A stretch of DNA of 64,000 nucleotides from Akkermansiaceae bacterium UBA2381 (GCA_002344215.1 DDSV01000036.1:12012-76011), one strand, 5' to 3'. Numbered from the stretch's first letter, positions 51,457 to 61,017 are shown. Translations and numbers: made by a program. Notes: generated by a model not told the origin, from the letters alone.

Positions 51457-52335
51457 TCAGGTCGCAGGAATAAAACGCTGGGAAAGCAGGGTGAGACCAA
51501 AACAGACGAGGCAGAAAACAGCGGCCCGCCAGTCGGCGAAGACAACGACGGCAGAGTCATAGAGCGCGATGCCCGCGATTGCGAGGGCAATGCCCGCCGG
51601 AATTCTCTCCCTGAGCTTGCCTCTCATGATCACAAGCCAGCTCCAGATAATCGCGATCCCCGCTACGGTTAGAATGTTGCCGACGATACCTTCGGTAAAT
51701 GAACGGGAACTCAGCAGCGGAAGAAGAACCGGTAACATCAGGAGAAGCCGGGGAAGCAGGGGGAGATGCTGCTTGGTTTTCAGATGCTCGCTGCGCGCGG
51801 CGAGCGTCAGTCCGGCGATGTAAAGAACCACGGCACCTGAGATCAGATAGACCGTCGTCGGAAGAGTCAGTGATTCGGGCAGGGCAAGCGCCGCGCTCGC
51901 CGACCCGAGGTAGACCAGCGCCCGGCAGAGCCCCATGATGAGAACCGAGCCGGTCCAGTGTTTGTGCAGGACGTTGTAAAGCAGGACGGCGAGAACGAGA
52001 AGTCCGGTCAAAAGCGGGTGGACCGTCGTCAGGGTGAGGAGAATGACCACTCCAGCCAGCATTTCGATGGAACCGAGAGCCCAGACAGAGGAGGACCGGA
52101 TTTTCCCTGCGGGGATCGGTCTTGAGGCCGCGTGCTCACGATCCCATTTTGTATCGAAGGCATCGTTGAGCGTCATGCCAGCGACGTAGACCAGGCTCAT
52201 CCCCAGCATGACCCAGGCGAGTTCCGGGTTCCACGTGCCCTCGCAGAGAAACCATCCGACGGCAATATTGGTCCAAACGGTGGGCAGGTTCGAGACGCGG
52301 CCCAGGACGAGAATGGTTCTCAGTGTGTCTGCCAT
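51457..52335 (-). CDS. UbiA family prenyltransferase
   Basis: A 292-residue integral membrane enzyme with about eight helices. The first Asp-rich motif is MTLNDAFDTKWDREHAASRPIP, the NDxxDxxxD type that binds prenyl diphosphate through Mg. Enzymes of this family attach isoprenoid chains to aromatic rings (quinones, haem O, chlorophyll), and the acceptor cannot be named here. Start could be any of three ATGs within 15 bases; MADTLRTIL was chosen. It lies downstream of a hairpin that follows cysJ. Confidence 0.85.
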   Translation of the reverse strand: MADTLRTILVLGRVSNLPTVWTNIAVGWFLCEGTWNPELAWVMLGMSLVYVAGMTLNDAFDTKWDREHAASRPIPAGKIRSSSVWALGSIEMLAGVVILLTLTTVHPLLTGLLVLAVLLYNVLHKHWTGSVLIMGLCRALVYLGSASAALALPESLTLPTTVYLISGAVVLYIAGLTLAARSEHLKTKQHLPLLPRLLLMLPVLLPLLSSRSFTEGIVGNILTVAGIAIIWSWLVIMRGKLRERIPAGIALAIAGIALYDSAVVVFADWRAAVFCLVCFGLTLLSQRFIPAT

Positions 52336-52357
52336 CATCTCATCAAACACTCGATAT

Positions 52358-52390
52358 CAACCCTGTTGGTTCATTGAGCCAACAGGGTTG
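52358..52390 (-). terminator. Hairpin between cysJ and the UbiA gene
   Basis: AACCCTGTTGG and CCAACAGGGTT form a perfect 11-bp stem with a short loop, directly downstream of cysJ on the minus strand. The following bases on that strand are only moderately T-rich, so it may be a terminator or an mRNA-stabilising hairpin. Confidence 0.6.
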
Positions 52391-52405
52391 GTTTTACGGA
52401 CAATC

Positions 52406-54169
52406 CTAATACACGTCGCGCTGGTAGCGCTTCGCTTTGCGCATGGTTTCCAGATAGGCCTTGGCTTCCTCGGGAGTTTTTCCTCCATGCCGGGCGATCA
52501 CCTCGATGAGAGCCTGTTGCACGTCCTTGGCCATCCTTGACGCATCACCGCACACATAAAGATGAGCGCCCTCCTCAAGCCATCGGTAAATATCAGCTCC
52601 GCGTTCGATGAGCCGGTGTTGGACGTAGATCTTTTCCTTCTGGTCGCGTGAGAAGGCGAGGCTGAGTTCGCTGAGGGCACCGCTCTCGAGGTAGTCGAGC
52701 CACTCGAGTTGATAGAGGTAGTCGTAGCTGAAATGCTGGTCTCCGAAAAAGAGCCAGTTTCTGCCCTTCGCCCCGCGGGCGGCCCGCTCCTCGACGAAGG
52801 CGCGGAAGGGTGCGATGCCTGTTCCTGGACCGACCATGATGACGGGGGTCTCGTCGTTCTCGGGGAGGCGGAAATTGTTGTTGTGATGGAAGAAGACCCG
52901 GACCTTGTCACCGACCGAGACATCGTCGGCGATATAGCATGAGCAGACACCGGTGCGGTCGCGCCCGTGCGTACGGTAGCGCACCGCAGCGATGGTGAGA
53001 TGGACTTCGTCTTCGTGCTTTTTCAGGCTCGATGCGATCGAGTAAAGGCGCGGGGTGAGCTTGCGAAGAATGCCGGTAAAGGACTCGGCGGTCCAGTTTT
53101 TGTAGGGGTAGGCTTCGAGGAGGTCGATGAGCTGTCGTCCGTCGATCCAGGACTTCAACTCAGTACGTCCATCCGCCTCAAGGAGAGCCTTGAGGCCGCC
53201 GTCACCGACGATGGCGTTAAACTTGTCAGCGATGGTGGGGGCGAGGGTGGTAATGTCGAAATCATGGCGAAGTGCGTCGGCGAGGGTTTTATCCCCCAGC
53301 TTCGCATTGGCGCTGAGACCGGTTGCAGCGAGGATGCTATCGATGACGGAGGCGTGATTTTCAGGATAGATGCCGAGAGCGTCGCCGGGCTCGTAGACAA
53401 GGCCCGATCCCTCGAGTGCCAGTTCGACGTGGAGGACTTCCTTGCTCGAACCAGTGCCGTTGAGGACAACCTTTTGCAGGATCTCGGAGAGGTAGGGGTG
53501 TTCCTTGTCATAAACGACCGAGGTTGCTACGGGACCATGAATCGTCGCGGTGGTGGTGACGGACTCGGGTTCGGGGAAGGCATTGAGCGCCCCGGCGAGC
53601 CAGCTGTCGAAGGTGGCCTGGTAGTCAACGTCGCAATCAACGCGGTCGTAGACGCGGACGGCACCGAGCTCGGCGAGGCGGGCGTCAAAGTCTTTTCCCA
53701 TCTTGCAAAAATGCTCATAACTCGTGTCACCGAGTCCACAGACGGAGTAGCTGAGGCCGGGAAGTTGCGGCATCGTGTCGAGCATGAATCCTTCGTAGTA
53801 GCTCACTGCGGCGTCCGGTGGATCACCTTCCCCCCAGGTGCTGACGACGACGAGAAGATTCTCGACCTTCACAAGGTCGGCAGGCTTCGCGTCGGACATA
53901 TTGGCGATGGTGACTTTGAAGGCGTGTTTTTCAGCGGCCTTGGCCACCACTCCGGCCAGCTTCTCGCAGTTCCCTGACTCGGATCCGTAGAGCACGGTGA
54001 GCTTCCGCTTTTCGGCAGAGGGAAGCATGGGCGGCAGGGCGTCATTCATGGCCGAAGCGGAACCGAGTCCGGCAAAAAATCCGGAGAGCCAGAGGGCCTG
54101 GTCGCGCTCAAGACCGGTCGCCAACTGGTTGGCGAGATGTTGTTGTTCGGGTCGCAGGGGGGAAGTCAT
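52406..54169 (-). CDS. cysJ: Sulfite reductase flavoprotein subunit
   Basis: A 587-residue flavoprotein that passes electrons from NADPH through FAD and FMN to the sulfite reductase haemoprotein. A flavodoxin domain is at 50-200 (VLYGSESGNCEKLA, VVSTWGEGDPPDA). The FAD-binding region is PRLYSIASSLKKH and GVCSCYIAD. The NADPH-binding part has VGPGTGIAPFRAF and YVCGDASRMAKDV, and the C-terminus is KRYQRDVY. All cofactor motifs are intact. It is encoded 98 bp after cysI on the same strand. Confidence 0.94.
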   Translation of the reverse strand: MTSPLRPEQQHLANQLATGLERDQALWLSGFFAGLGSASAMNDALPPMLPSAEKRKLTVLYGSESGNCEKLAGVVAKAAEKHAFKVTIANMSDAKPADLVKVENLLVVVSTWGEGDPPDAAVSYYEGFMLDTMPQLPGLSYSVCGLGDTSYEHFCKMGKDFDARLAELGAVRVYDRVDCDVDYQATFDSWLAGALNAFPEPESVTTTATIHGPVATSVVYDKEHPYLSEILQKVVLNGTGSSKEVLHVELALEGSGLVYEPGDALGIYPENHASVIDSILAATGLSANAKLGDKTLADALRHDFDITTLAPTIADKFNAIVGDGGLKALLEADGRTELKSWIDGRQLIDLLEAYPYKNWTAESFTGILRKLTPRLYSIASSLKKHEDEVHLTIAAVRYRTHGRDRTGVCSCYIADDVSVGDKVRVFFHHNNNFRLPENDETPVIMVGPGTGIAPFRAFVEERAARGAKGRNWLFFGDQHFSYDYLYQLEWLDYLESGALSELSLAFSRDQKEKIYVQHRLIERGADIYRWLEEGAHLYVCGDASRMAKDVQQALIEVIARHGGKTPEEAKAYLETMRKAKRYQRDVY

Positions 54170-54188
54170 TGGGGGAAGCGGTTTAGCT

Positions 54189-54272
54189 TTTAGCTGTTAA
54201 GCGGTTTAGCAGGTGGTGAGGAGATGGCGCAATCTTAGAGAGAGCTAAATAGCAAAAGAGCTAACAGCTAAA
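54189..54272. repeat. Inverted repeat between cysI and cysJ
   Basis: TTTAGCTGTTA (54189-54199) and TAACAGCTAAA (54262-54272) are perfect inverted copies 62 bases apart. The second copy contains the cysI stop codon. Several further GCTAA or TTAGC words lie in between, giving a simple-repeat look. A long-range mRNA hairpin in the cysI-cysJ spacer is possible. Confidence 0.5.
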
Positions 54273-56019
54273 TAGCTTGAACAATATCCTTGTGGAAATC
54301 ACGGCCATTCTCCGTCGTTTTCACGTATCCGGCGCGAATGACGAAGTCGCCGAAGGACTCGCCCTCCTCGCGGGTTTTTGCATAGTCGAGGAGGAGAGGC
54401 TTAAGAATCTTCGGGGCATCGTCTCCCTGGATTGAGGCGGCAAAGAGTTTGTTTAAGCGTTCGCCGGCGTGGCCGCCGCCGAGGTAGAGATTGTATTTCC
54501 CCGGGGCCTTTCCGACGAAGCCGATCTCGGCAATGTAGGGGCGGGCGCAACCGTTGGGGCATCCGGTCATGCGGATGGTGATGGCATCGTGACGGAGACC
54601 GGCCTCCTCGAGGACCTCTTCGATTCCGGTGATGAGATCGGGCAGATAGCGCTGTGACTCGGCCAGGGCGAGACCGCAGGTCGGAAGGGCGACACAGGCC
54701 ATGGAGGAGAGCCGCATCGCCGATCGCTCGTGTGCGTCAATGATCCCGTATTCCTCAAGGAGGGCGGTCACGCCCTTCTTCTCTTTTGGCGAGATGTTCG
54801 CGATGATGAGATTCTGGTTGGCGGTGAGGCGGAAGTCTCCCTGATGAATTTTTGCAATCTCCCGCAGACCGGTCAGGAGCGGATACTCTTTGGTGTCGTA
54901 GACGCGTCCGTTCTCGACGAAGAGGGTGAAATGCCAGTTGCCGGTGTGGTCCTTGATCCAGCCGAAACGGTCGCCATTGTCCTCGAAGTGGAACTCACGT
55001 GGTGTCCCGAGTTTGTATCCGATGAGTTTCTCGACTTCGCTCCGGAAGGCGTCGAGGCCCATCGTCTCGATGGTGTATTTGAGACGGGCGTTGGCGCGCA
55101 CATCGCGATTGCCATGATCTCGCTGCACACGAACGACGGCCTCGGCAACGGTTACGGCCTGTTCGGGGGTGCAAAATCCTAACAGATCCGCCAAACGGGG
55201 GAAAGTCTCCTCGTTTCCGTGGGTCATGCCCATGCCGCCGCCGACGGTGACATTGTAGCCGACGATTTTGTCATCTCCCTCGAGAATGGCGATAAAACCG
55301 AGGTCGTGAGCAAAGATATCGACATCGTTGCTCGGGGGCACCGCGACGACGGTTTTGAATTTTCTCGGCAGGTAGTGTTTCCCGTAAATGGGCTCCTCGG
55401 GGTCGGCAATGTCGTCGATCTTCGGCGGATCGTAGGTCACCTGGACTTTTTCGCCGCTGCCATCGTCGAGCCAGATTTCATGGTAGGCACTGGTGCGCGG
55501 GCTGAGATGATTCGAGATCTCGGTGGCGAGCTGCAGGACGTCGGCGTGGACCTTCGACTGATGCGGATTCGGATTGCACATCACGTTGCGGTTCACATCA
55601 CCGCAGGCGGCAAGGGTATCGAAGAGCGACTGATTGATCTCGTAGATCGTCTTCTTCAGATTGCTCTTGATGACGCCATGGAACTGAAAGGCCTGGCGCG
55701 TCGTGAGCTTGAGGGCTCCATTGGCATGCTCCTGGGCAATGCGATCCATCTCGAGCCATTGGACCGGAGTGGACACGCCGCCGGGGACACGGACACGAAT
55801 CATGAAGGAGTAGGCGGGCTCCAGCTTCTTCTGACGGCGCTCTTTGCGGATGTCGCGGTCGTCCTGCTGGTAGATGCCGTGAAACTTCGTGAGCTGTTGA
55901 TCATCTTTCGAAAGCGAACCGGTAACAGCGTTTGCCAATCCGTCGAGGATGGTGCCGCGCAGATAATGACTCGCGTCTTTGATGCTTTCGTTAGCGGATT
56001 TGCCGATGCTTGTAGCCAT
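54268..56019 (-). CDS. cysI: Sulfite reductase haemoprotein subunit
   Basis: A 583-residue siroheme/4Fe-4S protein that reduces sulfite to sulfide in cysteine biosynthesis. The cluster-binding cysteines are in CVALPTCGLALAE and TGCPNGCARPY. The N-terminal ferredoxin-like halves have IRVRVPGGVSTPVQWL and GDVNRNVMCNPNP; ANQNLIIANI lies before the cluster motifs. Length fits CysI. Transcribed away from a divergent Rrf2-family gene across 96 bp. Confidence 0.94.
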   Translation of the reverse strand: MATSIGKSANESIKDASHYLRGTILDGLANAVTGSLSKDDQQLTKFHGIYQQDDRDIRKERRQKKLEPAYSFMIRVRVPGGVSTPVQWLEMDRIAQEHANGALKLTTRQAFQFHGVIKSNLKKTIYEINQSLFDTLAACGDVNRNVMCNPNPHQSKVHADVLQLATEISNHLSPRTSAYHEIWLDDGSGEKVQVTYDPPKIDDIADPEEPIYGKHYLPRKFKTVVAVPPSNDVDIFAHDLGFIAILEGDDKIVGYNVTVGGGMGMTHGNEETFPRLADLLGFCTPEQAVTVAEAVVRVQRDHGNRDVRANARLKYTIETMGLDAFRSEVEKLIGYKLGTPREFHFEDNGDRFGWIKDHTGNWHFTLFVENGRVYDTKEYPLLTGLREIAKIHQGDFRLTANQNLIIANISPKEKKGVTALLEEYGIIDAHERSAMRLSSMACVALPTCGLALAESQRYLPDLITGIEEVLEEAGLRHDAITIRMTGCPNGCARPYIAEIGFVGKAPGKYNLYLGGGHAGERLNKLFAASIQGDDAPKILKPLLLDYAKTREEGESFGDFVIRAGYVKTTENGRDFHKDIVQAI

Positions 56020-56115
56020 GATTCTCGAGGGTGGGGGAAGTGAGAATTGAATTTATTTTAAAGTTGCGTCGTTTACTAAGGTATTGTATCTGCCTTTTAG
56101 CAAGCGGAATTTACG
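56020..56115. promoter_or_regulatory. Divergent control region cysI / Rrf2 regulator
   Basis: This AT-rich 96-bp spacer must hold promoters for both genes. On the minus strand TACAAT is a plausible -10 for cysI. The neighbouring CCTTAGTAAACG is a candidate Rrf2-type half site by position only. No operator is proven. Confidence 0.35.
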
Positions 56116-56541
56116 ATGCGCCTCCCCTTAAAAACAGAATATGCCTGCCAGGTTCTTGCGCAACTGGCGAGTACCTATGCCTCAGGCGAGGTCCGTCAGG
56201 TGGAGGAGTTGGCGGCGGCGGAGCATCTTTCCCCGAATTATCTCGTCCAGATCCTTACGACTCTGCGGCAGGCGGGGCTGGTCATCAGTCGCCGCGGAAA
56301 AAACGGGGGGTATCTCCTCGCCCGGCATCCGGAGGACATCACCCTCGCTGAGATTGCGATGGCTCTGGAAGGAGGCGCACTGATCGAAAGCAGCCCCGGG
56401 AACGGAGGCAAATCCGCCGAACGGGTTCGCCACGCCTGGGTCCGGGTGAACGAGGCCATGCTGCAGAGCTGCGGAAGCATTACGCTGACGGAATTGATCC
56501 CCCCCCGTCAGCCTCAGGACGGGGCGGACTGGGTGATTTAG
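56116..56541 (+). CDS. Rrf2 family transcriptional regulator
   Basis: A 141-residue winged-helix regulator. MRLPLKTEYACQVLAQLAS and LSPNYLVQILTTLRQAGLV are the helix-turn-helix, and SRRGKNGGYLLAR the wing, typical of Rrf2/CymR. The three clustered cysteines of IscR-like Fe-S members are absent, so it is more like CymR-type regulators of sulfur metabolism. Being divergent from cysI, it probably controls the sulfite reductase genes. Confidence 0.88.
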   Translation: MRLPLKTEYACQVLAQLASTYASGEVRQVEELAAAEHLSPNYLVQILTTLRQAGLVISRRGKNGGYLLARHPEDITLAEIAMALEGGALIESSPGNGGKSAERVRHAWVRVNEAMLQSCGSITLTELIPPRQPQDGADWVI

Positions 56542-56547
56542 GGCTCG

Positions 56548-56934
56548 TCACTTCTTCGCCGTGTAATCAAAGACATAAACCTTTTCCAGATGCGGCTTGA
56601 GGAGCTTTACAAACTCCTCATGCGCAGGATGGGGGAGGTAGACTTCGAGGCCGGCTTTGTCCTTGAAACTCACGAGGAAAGAATGGGTGAATCCATCGTT
56701 GAGCGGCTCGATATTCTCCGTTCCGCCCCATTCGAGAGCAGTGATGGTCGCGATTTTGCTCTTCAGCGCCATGAAGGCGTCCACGATCTCGGTTTTTTTC
56801 TCCTCGGGAGTTCCTTCCTTGAACTGGAACGAAACGAAGTGCCGGAAAGGAGCGGTTTCTTCCGCAATCGACGAAGATCCGTTGGTGAAGAGAAGGGTGA
56901 GGACGACGGTGGCGATGAGGAGGAATCGGTTCAT
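56548..56934 (-). CDS. Secreted Dabb (stress-response A/B barrel) protein
   Basis: A 128-residue protein. Residues 1-25 form a signal peptide (FLLIATVVLTLLFTNGSSSIA), so it is exported. The remainder is one Dabb ferredoxin-like domain: FRHFVSFQFKEGTPEEKKTEIV, then FTHSFLVSFKDKAGLEVYLPHPAHEEF. Members form dimeric barrels, mostly of unknown role. It lies downstream of the kdp operon terminator, on the same strand. Confidence 0.88.
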   Translation of the reverse strand: MNRFLLIATVVLTLLFTNGSSSIAEETAPFRHFVSFQFKEGTPEEKKTEIVDAFMALKSKIATITALEWGGTENIEPLNDGFTHSFLVSFKDKAGLEVYLPHPAHEEFVKLLKPHLEKVYVFDYTAKK

Positions 56935-56970
56935 GGCGGAAGCCTTTGTGAATCGCGTAGGACTGTCGAT

Positions 56971-56995
56971 AAAAAAAAGCCCGGAATGAGCGGGA
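56971..56995 (-). terminator. Intrinsic terminator after kdpE
   Basis: On the minus strand CCCG and CGGG form a short stem around a 7-base loop, followed by eight T residues. It lies 6 bases downstream of the kdpE stop. The stem is short but the T-run is convincing. Confidence 0.6.
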
Positions 56996-57000
56996 GTTCG

Positions 57001-57675
57001 CTACTTTTCCTTCTCGTCCACCACCGTGAGCCGATAACCGATGCCGGGTTCGTTTTCGATGTGGATGGCAGGGGAGAGCTTTTGGCGCAGGTGATTGATA
57101 TGGACCCGTAACGCCGGCCCGGGATCCGACTGCTGGGCGGGCCAGACGGAATGGTAAACCTGATTGAGGGTGAGGATTCGCCCCACATTCCCGGCAAGGT
57201 GGCGAAGGAGAGCAAACTCAGTGGGGGTGAAATGAAGCGGTTCCTCGCCGAGGCGTGCCTCCTGATGGGTGAGGTCAAGGCTCAAGGGGCCAACCGTGAT
57301 GACGGGCTCGGATGACGTGGACCGTCGGCGCTGGATGACAGCAAGGCGGGCGATCAGCTCGGCGGTGCTGAAGGGTTTGGTCACATAGTCGTCGGCGCCG
57401 CTCTCCAGCGCGGTGACTTTCACCGACTCCTGGTCGCGCACACTCAGAATGAGCACGGGTACATCACTCCAGTCGCGGAGGCGTTTGAGGACTTCGATCC
57501 CGTCGAGGTCGGGCAACCCCAGATCGAGTAGAACGACGTCGGGTCGGTGGTAGGCGACTTCCTGAAGCCCGGTTTCGCCTGTGGCCGCCTCCTTCACACT
57601 GTAGCCACGTCCTTCCAGAGCGAGCCGGAGGAGGCGGCGGATCTGGATCTCGTCGTCAATGATGAGGGCGGTCAT
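57001..57675 (-). CDS. kdpE: Response regulator KdpE
   Basis: A 224-residue OmpR-type regulator. The receiver domain has VVLLDLGLPDLDGIEV with the phospho-accepting Asp, and the DYVTKPF Lys. The C-terminal winged helix has LHFTPTEFALLRHLAG and LRVHINHLRQKL. It is phosphorylated by KdpD and activates kdp transcription under potassium limitation. It is encoded 9 bases after kdpD. Confidence 0.93.
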   Translation of the reverse strand: MTALIIDDEIQIRRLLRLALEGRGYSVKEAATGETGLQEVAYHRPDVVLLDLGLPDLDGIEVLKRLRDWSDVPVLILSVRDQESVKVTALESGADDYVTKPFSTAELIARLAVIQRRRSTSSEPVITVGPLSLDLTHQEARLGEEPLHFTPTEFALLRHLAGNVGRILTLNQVYHSVWPAQQSDPGPALRVHINHLRQKLSPAIHIENEPGIGYRLTVVDEKEK

Positions 57676-57684
57676 GGGGGGCGC

Positions 57685-60360
57685 TTACATAGAGAGAGAC
57701 GAGGAAGCATCGTCCACCTCGACCGGCAGTTCCAACGTGAATTCTGCTCCTCCTTCAGGGTGATTTCGGGCGGTGATGTCGCCGCCGAGAGCACGGAGGA
57801 GTCCGCGCGAGATGGCGAGCCCGAGACCGGTGCCTCCGACGGGCGAACCGGGAGCGCGGTAGAACTTCTCGAAAACACGAGCTTCATCGCCGCGAGGGAG
57901 TCCGGGCCCGTGGTCGCGCACAACGAGGCGGAGTTGACCGGGCCGAATGAGGCGGGTGCGGAGTTCAACCCGGGTGCCGGGCGGAGTGTGAAATGCGGCA
58001 TTGTGGAGAACGTTGGCGAGAGCCTGGCCGAGAAGATTCGCATCGAGTCGCAGCGGGGGGAGGTCAGTCGGCATGTCAGTTTCTAACGAGCTTTCCGGAA
58101 TGCCTCCGCCCGCAGCAGTGCGGGCACGATCGACGACATCCCGCAGTTCGCACCAATCGGGTGCCGGCTGGAGGACGGCGGACTCGAGTCGGGTCATGCT
58201 GAGAAGATGATCGACGACGCGCTGAAGCCGCTCGGTGGCGGTTTGAATTTCGAGCAGGTAAGGATCGCCCGTGTCGGCATCCGTCAAGGCGCGTCCCTCG
58301 AGAGCCGCCTTGATGATGGCGATGGGGGTCTTAAGCTCATGGGTGACACTGTCGAGCAGGGTACGACGGAGTTTTTCCGATTGGTCGAAGACCTCGGCGG
58401 CGGACACGGCCTGGATGAAGTGTTCCTTTTCCAGGACGAGGGCAAGTTGGAGGGCGAAGGCCTCGATCGTTTGGCGGGTGGTGAAATCAAGTCGACCCGC
58501 AGGGCCGAGGTGCACACCAAGTACGCCCATGGTCGCGGTGGCGGTCTGGAGGGGGAACCAGGTGGCGTTGGATTGGGGCAGTGTATCAGTGAAACGGCCG
58601 GCGGTCTGTTTGTGATCGTAGGCCCAGGTGAGGACGGCATGTTCCTTTTCGTCGGGAGTGAAGTCGCTCGCGGCATGGGCAGCGACCGGGAGGGTGCGGT
58701 CATTTTTCCGGACGAAGAGCGCTACCTCGGCACGGAGGACTTCTCCGATGAGCCGCAGGGCTTCAGCGAGACCTTTCTCGGGTTCGGCTGCGAGAGCGGC
58801 GCTTTGGGTGACGCGGAGGAGGGCGGCTGTCTCTCGCTGTCGACGGCGCTCGGCGGCCTCTCGCTGGCGCAGCCGAGTGGTGAGGTGTCCCATGGCGGAG
58901 GCGACGATAAAGAAGAGTCCGAAGAGAACGACATCCTCGGGCTTCTGGATGTAGAATGAGTATTGAGGCGGGATAAAGAAAAAATTCCACCCGAGGGCGG
59001 CGAGGGTGGCCATGAGCATGACCGGGCCACGAGGGAAACGCAGACCGGCGACGAGCACGGTGAGCAGCAGCATAAGCGCGCCGAAGACGTAACCGGTGAC
59101 CGGAAGCAGGAGCCAGAAGACGAGGGTGGTGCTCAGGGTAACGGCGGCTGCCTTGAAGTAATCGGCTGAAGTGGCATTGCTCTCGATGGAAGTGATCCCG
59201 GGATTCGTATCCGGTTTCACGGAACCGGCCAGAGTGGGGCGGACAATGCAGATATCGATGTCGCCGCTGCCTTCGATGATGCGGTCGGTGAGAGTGCGGC
59301 GATGGCTGCGGGTGCCGGGTTTGCCGACGACAATCTGCGAGACATTGCGCTCTCGGGCGAGGTAAAGGAGGGAAGCGGCCACGTCGTCGCCGGTAAGGGG
59401 AACTACCTCGGCACCAAGGCGGCGGGCGAGGGCGAGGGCGCGGTTCAGAGTATCCTGCTGGGTGGTGTCGAGCGGCGCGGAGGTCTCGACCCAGGCGACG
59501 ATCCAGGGGCAATCAAGCCGGGTGGCGGCGCGGCGGGTCCAGCGAATGAGACTTTCCGCGTAGGGCGTGGGGCCGATTCCGACGAGAAGTCGGGCGTGCG
59601 TCTTCCAGGGACTGGAGACACGCCGGGCGCGACGGATGTCCTCGAGGTCGCGGTCGACGCGCTCGGCGGTGAAGCGAAGGGCGAGCTCACGCAGCGCGAT
59701 GAGGGTGCTTTCCTTGAAAAAATTCGAGGCGGCCTGGTCGGCGCGCTCGCCAAGGTAGACGCGGCCCTCAGCGAGGCGGGCCAGGAGTTTTTCGGCACTG
59801 AGGTCGATGAGCTGGATCTCGTGGGCGATATCGAGGATGGAATCGGGCACGCGTTCGCGCACGGCGACGCCGCTGATCTGCTGGACGATGTCCACCTGAC
59901 TCTCGATGTGCTGGACATTCAGAGTGGTGAAGACGTCGAGCCCGGCCTCGAGGAGTTCGAGCACGTCCTGATAGCGCTTGGCGTGGCGGCTGCCGGGGGC
60001 GTTGCTGTGGGCCAGCTCATCGACGAGGACGAGATCGGGACGGCGACGCAGGACTTCGTCCAAGTCCATTTCATCGAGGGTAACGCCTTGATGATCGAGA
60101 TGGCGGCGGGGCAGGACGTCGAGGTCCTTGAGCAACGCGGCGGTCTCGGAACGGCCGTGCGTTTCGACAACCGCTACAAGGACGTTCAGTCCCTCGCGCT
60201 GACGCTGGCGCGCGGCCTCGAGCATGGCGTAGGTCTTGCCCACGCCAGGACTCATGCCGAGGAAGATGAAGAGCCTCCCCGGCTGCGCGGCACGCTCCAC
60301 CCGCTGCATCTCCGCGAGCAGCGCATCGGGATCGGGGCGGTGGTCAGTCGGGTCGTGCAT
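57685..60360 (-). CDS. kdpD: Sensor histidine kinase KdpD
   Basis: An 891-residue sensor. The N-terminal KdpD domain has the P-loop GMSPGVGKTYAML and VLVDELAHSNAPGSRHAKRY, followed by a Usp-like domain (ARLLVGIGPTPYAESLI). Four membrane helices are at about 405-500, then a GAF-like segment, HisKA (VTHELKTPIAIIKAAL) and HATPase (LANVLHNAAFHTPPG, DHGPGLPRG). Architecture and length are standard. It senses potassium or ionic conditions and signals to KdpE. Confidence 0.94.
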   Translation of the reverse strand: MHDPTDHRPDPDALLAEMQRVERAAQPGRLFIFLGMSPGVGKTYAMLEAARQRQREGLNVLVAVVETHGRSETAALLKDLDVLPRRHLDHQGVTLDEMDLDEVLRRRPDLVLVDELAHSNAPGSRHAKRYQDVLELLEAGLDVFTTLNVQHIESQVDIVQQISGVAVRERVPDSILDIAHEIQLIDLSAEKLLARLAEGRVYLGERADQAASNFFKESTLIALRELALRFTAERVDRDLEDIRRARRVSSPWKTHARLLVGIGPTPYAESLIRWTRRAATRLDCPWIVAWVETSAPLDTTQQDTLNRALALARRLGAEVVPLTGDDVAASLLYLARERNVSQIVVGKPGTRSHRRTLTDRIIEGSGDIDICIVRPTLAGSVKPDTNPGITSIESNATSADYFKAAAVTLSTTLVFWLLLPVTGYVFGALMLLLTVLVAGLRFPRGPVMLMATLAALGWNFFFIPPQYSFYIQKPEDVVLFGLFFIVASAMGHLTTRLRQREAAERRRQRETAALLRVTQSAALAAEPEKGLAEALRLIGEVLRAEVALFVRKNDRTLPVAAHAASDFTPDEKEHAVLTWAYDHKQTAGRFTDTLPQSNATWFPLQTATATMGVLGVHLGPAGRLDFTTRQTIEAFALQLALVLEKEHFIQAVSAAEVFDQSEKLRRTLLDSVTHELKTPIAIIKAALEGRALTDADTGDPYLLEIQTATERLQRVVDHLLSMTRLESAVLQPAPDWCELRDVVDRARTAAGGGIPESSLETDMPTDLPPLRLDANLLGQALANVLHNAAFHTPPGTRVELRTRLIRPGQLRLVVRDHGPGLPRGDEARVFEKFYRAPGSPVGGTGLGLAISRGLLRALGGDITARNHPEGGAEFTLELPVEVDDASSSLSM

Positions 60361-60437
60361 GATCGCGCGCGGCTGCTGGATGGAGAATCAACTGAAATGC
60401 ATCATTTTCCAGCCCCATTGCCAACAAGAGTCGAAGC

Positions 60438-60995
60438 TCATTTCATTGCGTCGAGCGCGAGGTTCAGTTCGAGCACGTTGACGATGCGTGTTCCTGTGAG
60501 AAATCCTCCGGGCATGATGGAGGCTCCTGCAATGAGGGGTTCTATCTTCTCCGCATCAACACTGCGGGCTCCCGCGACGCGGAACAATTGAAAACGGGCG
60601 GCTGCTTCGGAAATGAAGGGATCGAGCCCGGAGCCGGAGGCGGCAGCGAGGTCGGGCGGCAGGAGGCGTTCGGCGGTTGCTCCGTGGCGGGCGATGATCT
60701 CACCGGCGCGCTCAGTCAATCTGGGGCTGGTGGGGGATTTATTGCTGCCGCCTGCACCCGAGCCGTTGTAGTCAACGGCGGAAGGGCGCGGCCAGAAGTA
60801 TTCCGGGCGGGTGAAGTCCTGGGCAACGAGGCGGCTGCCGATGGGGTTACCCTTGGCGTCGGTGAGGATGGAAGCAGAGGCGGTGTCCGGCGTGGTGACT
60901 TTGGCAAAGGTCAGTATGATGCCCGGGTAGGCTGCCACGCAGATGAGTTGCGTGACGATGAGCAAACGCAGGGAGGGTAGAATGAGTGATTTCAT
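60438..60995 (-). CDS. kdpC: Potassium-transporting ATPase subunit KdpC
   Basis: A 185-residue protein with one N-terminal membrane helix (LLIVTQLICVAAYPGIILTF) and a periplasmic domain containing GSRLVAQDF, YFWPRPSAVDYNGSGAGGSN and RIVNVLELNLALD. KdpC stabilises the KdpFABC complex and contributes to ATP binding. Its start is 22 bases after the kdpA stop. Confidence 0.93.
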   Translation of the reverse strand: MKSLILPSLRLLIVTQLICVAAYPGIILTFAKVTTPDTASASILTDAKGNPIGSRLVAQDFTRPEYFWPRPSAVDYNGSGAGGSNKSPTSPRLTERAGEIIARHGATAERLLPPDLAAASGSGLDPFISEAAARFQLFRVAGARSVDAEKIEPLIAGASIMPGGFLTGTRIVNVLELNLALDAMK

Positions 60996-61017
60996 GATGG
61001 TTTGTTAGTATGGATCA

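Noticed and set aside
52967..53977. 336-residue plus-strand frame opposite cysJ
   Set aside because: Antisense of the intact flavoprotein gene.
59302..60591. 429-residue plus-strand frame opposite kdpD/kdpC
   Set aside because: Antisense of a complete, recognised sensor kinase; it also spans two genes.
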